From Burkholderiaceae bacterium (GTDB lineage: Bacteria; Pseudomonadota; Gammaproteobacteria; Burkholderiales; Burkholderiaceae), in assembly GCA_028871175.1 (NCBI GenBank), contig JAGWNU010000017.1:1-34724 (forward strand): a stretch of DNA of 34,724 nucleotides, written 5' to 3'. The notes under the pieces are model-generated. The model was not told where the DNA came from. It did no database searches and was given only the letters and a program-made list of their open reading frames with translations. Shown here piece after piece: positions 34,459 to 34,724 of the stretch. A program made the translations under genes and the position numbers. Position 1 is the first letter of the stretch, and each line of letters opens with the position of its first letter.

Positions 34459-34724
34459 ATGCGTCATCGTTTCATGGACAGCATTCCATGGGCCACGCTG
34501 CTTGTCGGCGTGGGTGTCGGCACCGTGCTTGCAGGCGCGCCCGGAATCGCGCGTGCGGAACACCGGCAATCGTGCTATGCCGGCATCGTGGTCGTCTTCG
34601 ACGGCGCATGGCACCCCGGCGCGGTGGTCGGATGCCGTACGGTCAATGTGTCGGACAGCAACAGCGTGGTCGGGGCGGAAGTGAACCTCATGATCGCGCC
34701 GGGCACGATCCGGCCGCGCTTGCA
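34459..34724 (+). CDS. Exported protein of unknown function, truncated by window end
   Basis: The first 88 codons of a gene that runs off the edge. GGGGAGG lies six bases before the ATG. Residues about 10-32 form a signal peptide (WATLLVGVGVGTVLAGAPGI, cleavage after ARA). The mature part has two Cys (HRQSCYAGIVVVF and VVGCRTVNV) that could form a disulphide in the periplasm. I do not recognise a family from this part. Confidence 0.7.
   Translation, partial: MRHRFMDSIPWATLLVGVGVGTVLAGAPGIARAEHRQSCYAGIVVVFDGAWHPGAVVGCRTVNVSDSNSVVGAEVNLMIAPGTIRPRL

Noticed and set aside
34145-34684. Plus-strand open frame of 179 codons after ybeY
   Set aside because: It starts inside the terminator, has Ser/Arg-rich text without domains, and lies in a different frame from the exported protein that has the strong ribosome binding site.

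Overview
The window reads as chromosome of a high-G+C betaproteobacterium of the Burkholderiaceae, most likely Ralstonia or a close relative. This is inferred from dense high-GC genes, the protein sequences, the miaB-ybeZ-ybeY order and the many LysR/TetR/IclR regulators; no rRNA or tRNA gene is present to confirm it. No intact mobile element, tRNA or CRISPR array was seen.

Layout. (1) 37-4182: an IclR regulator on the minus strand, then a gene-poor stretch holding a decayed serine-recombinase remnant, then two plus-strand genes for electron transfer: a fused monohaem cytochrome/outer-membrane barrel resembling Cyc2 (1717-3057) and a dihaem cytochrome c4 (3097-3717), followed by another gene-poor stretch. 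This block looks acquired and is the most interesting part of the window. (2) 4179-7442: a minus-strand operon of a Baeyer-Villiger-type flavin monooxygenase and an alpha/beta hydrolase, divergent from a TetR regulator with a perfect inverted repeat between them. This is a plausible ketone-to-ester-to-acid pathway. (3) 7519-10926, minus strand: LysR regulator, MFS symporter and aspartoacylase/succinylglutamate desuccinylase-like hydrolase, with a strong palindrome before the transporter gene. (4) 11086-14603: a short cupin-like ORF, an orphan OmpR-type response regulator with its own terminator, a candidate small RNA ending in a strong terminator, and a LysR gene divergent from a pirin gene. 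(5) 14637-17341, minus strand: rhlE-type DEAD-box helicase and the stress kinase srkA.

(6) 17991-28107, plus strand: a fatty-acid degradation locus. A PsrA-like TetR regulator is followed by fadE, a high-molecular-weight FabG (FabG4 type), a MaoC-like hydratase, a thiolase, a long-chain acyl-CoA ligase and a periplasmic DUF1571 protein. Together the enzymes cover activation, dehydrogenation, hydration, ketoacyl reduction/oxidation and thiolysis without a FadB multienzyme; the same four-gene set occurs in mycobacteria (fadE5, fabG4, htdX, fadA2). (7) 28307-30834: an OmpW-family porin with a terminator, a renalase-like FAD oxidoreductase and a small exported protein. (8) 30896-34099: the conserved RNA-maturation operon miaB-ybeZ-ybeY, ending in a strong terminator. 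The window closes with a tentative 50-aa ORF and the start of an unidentified exported protein that runs off the edge.
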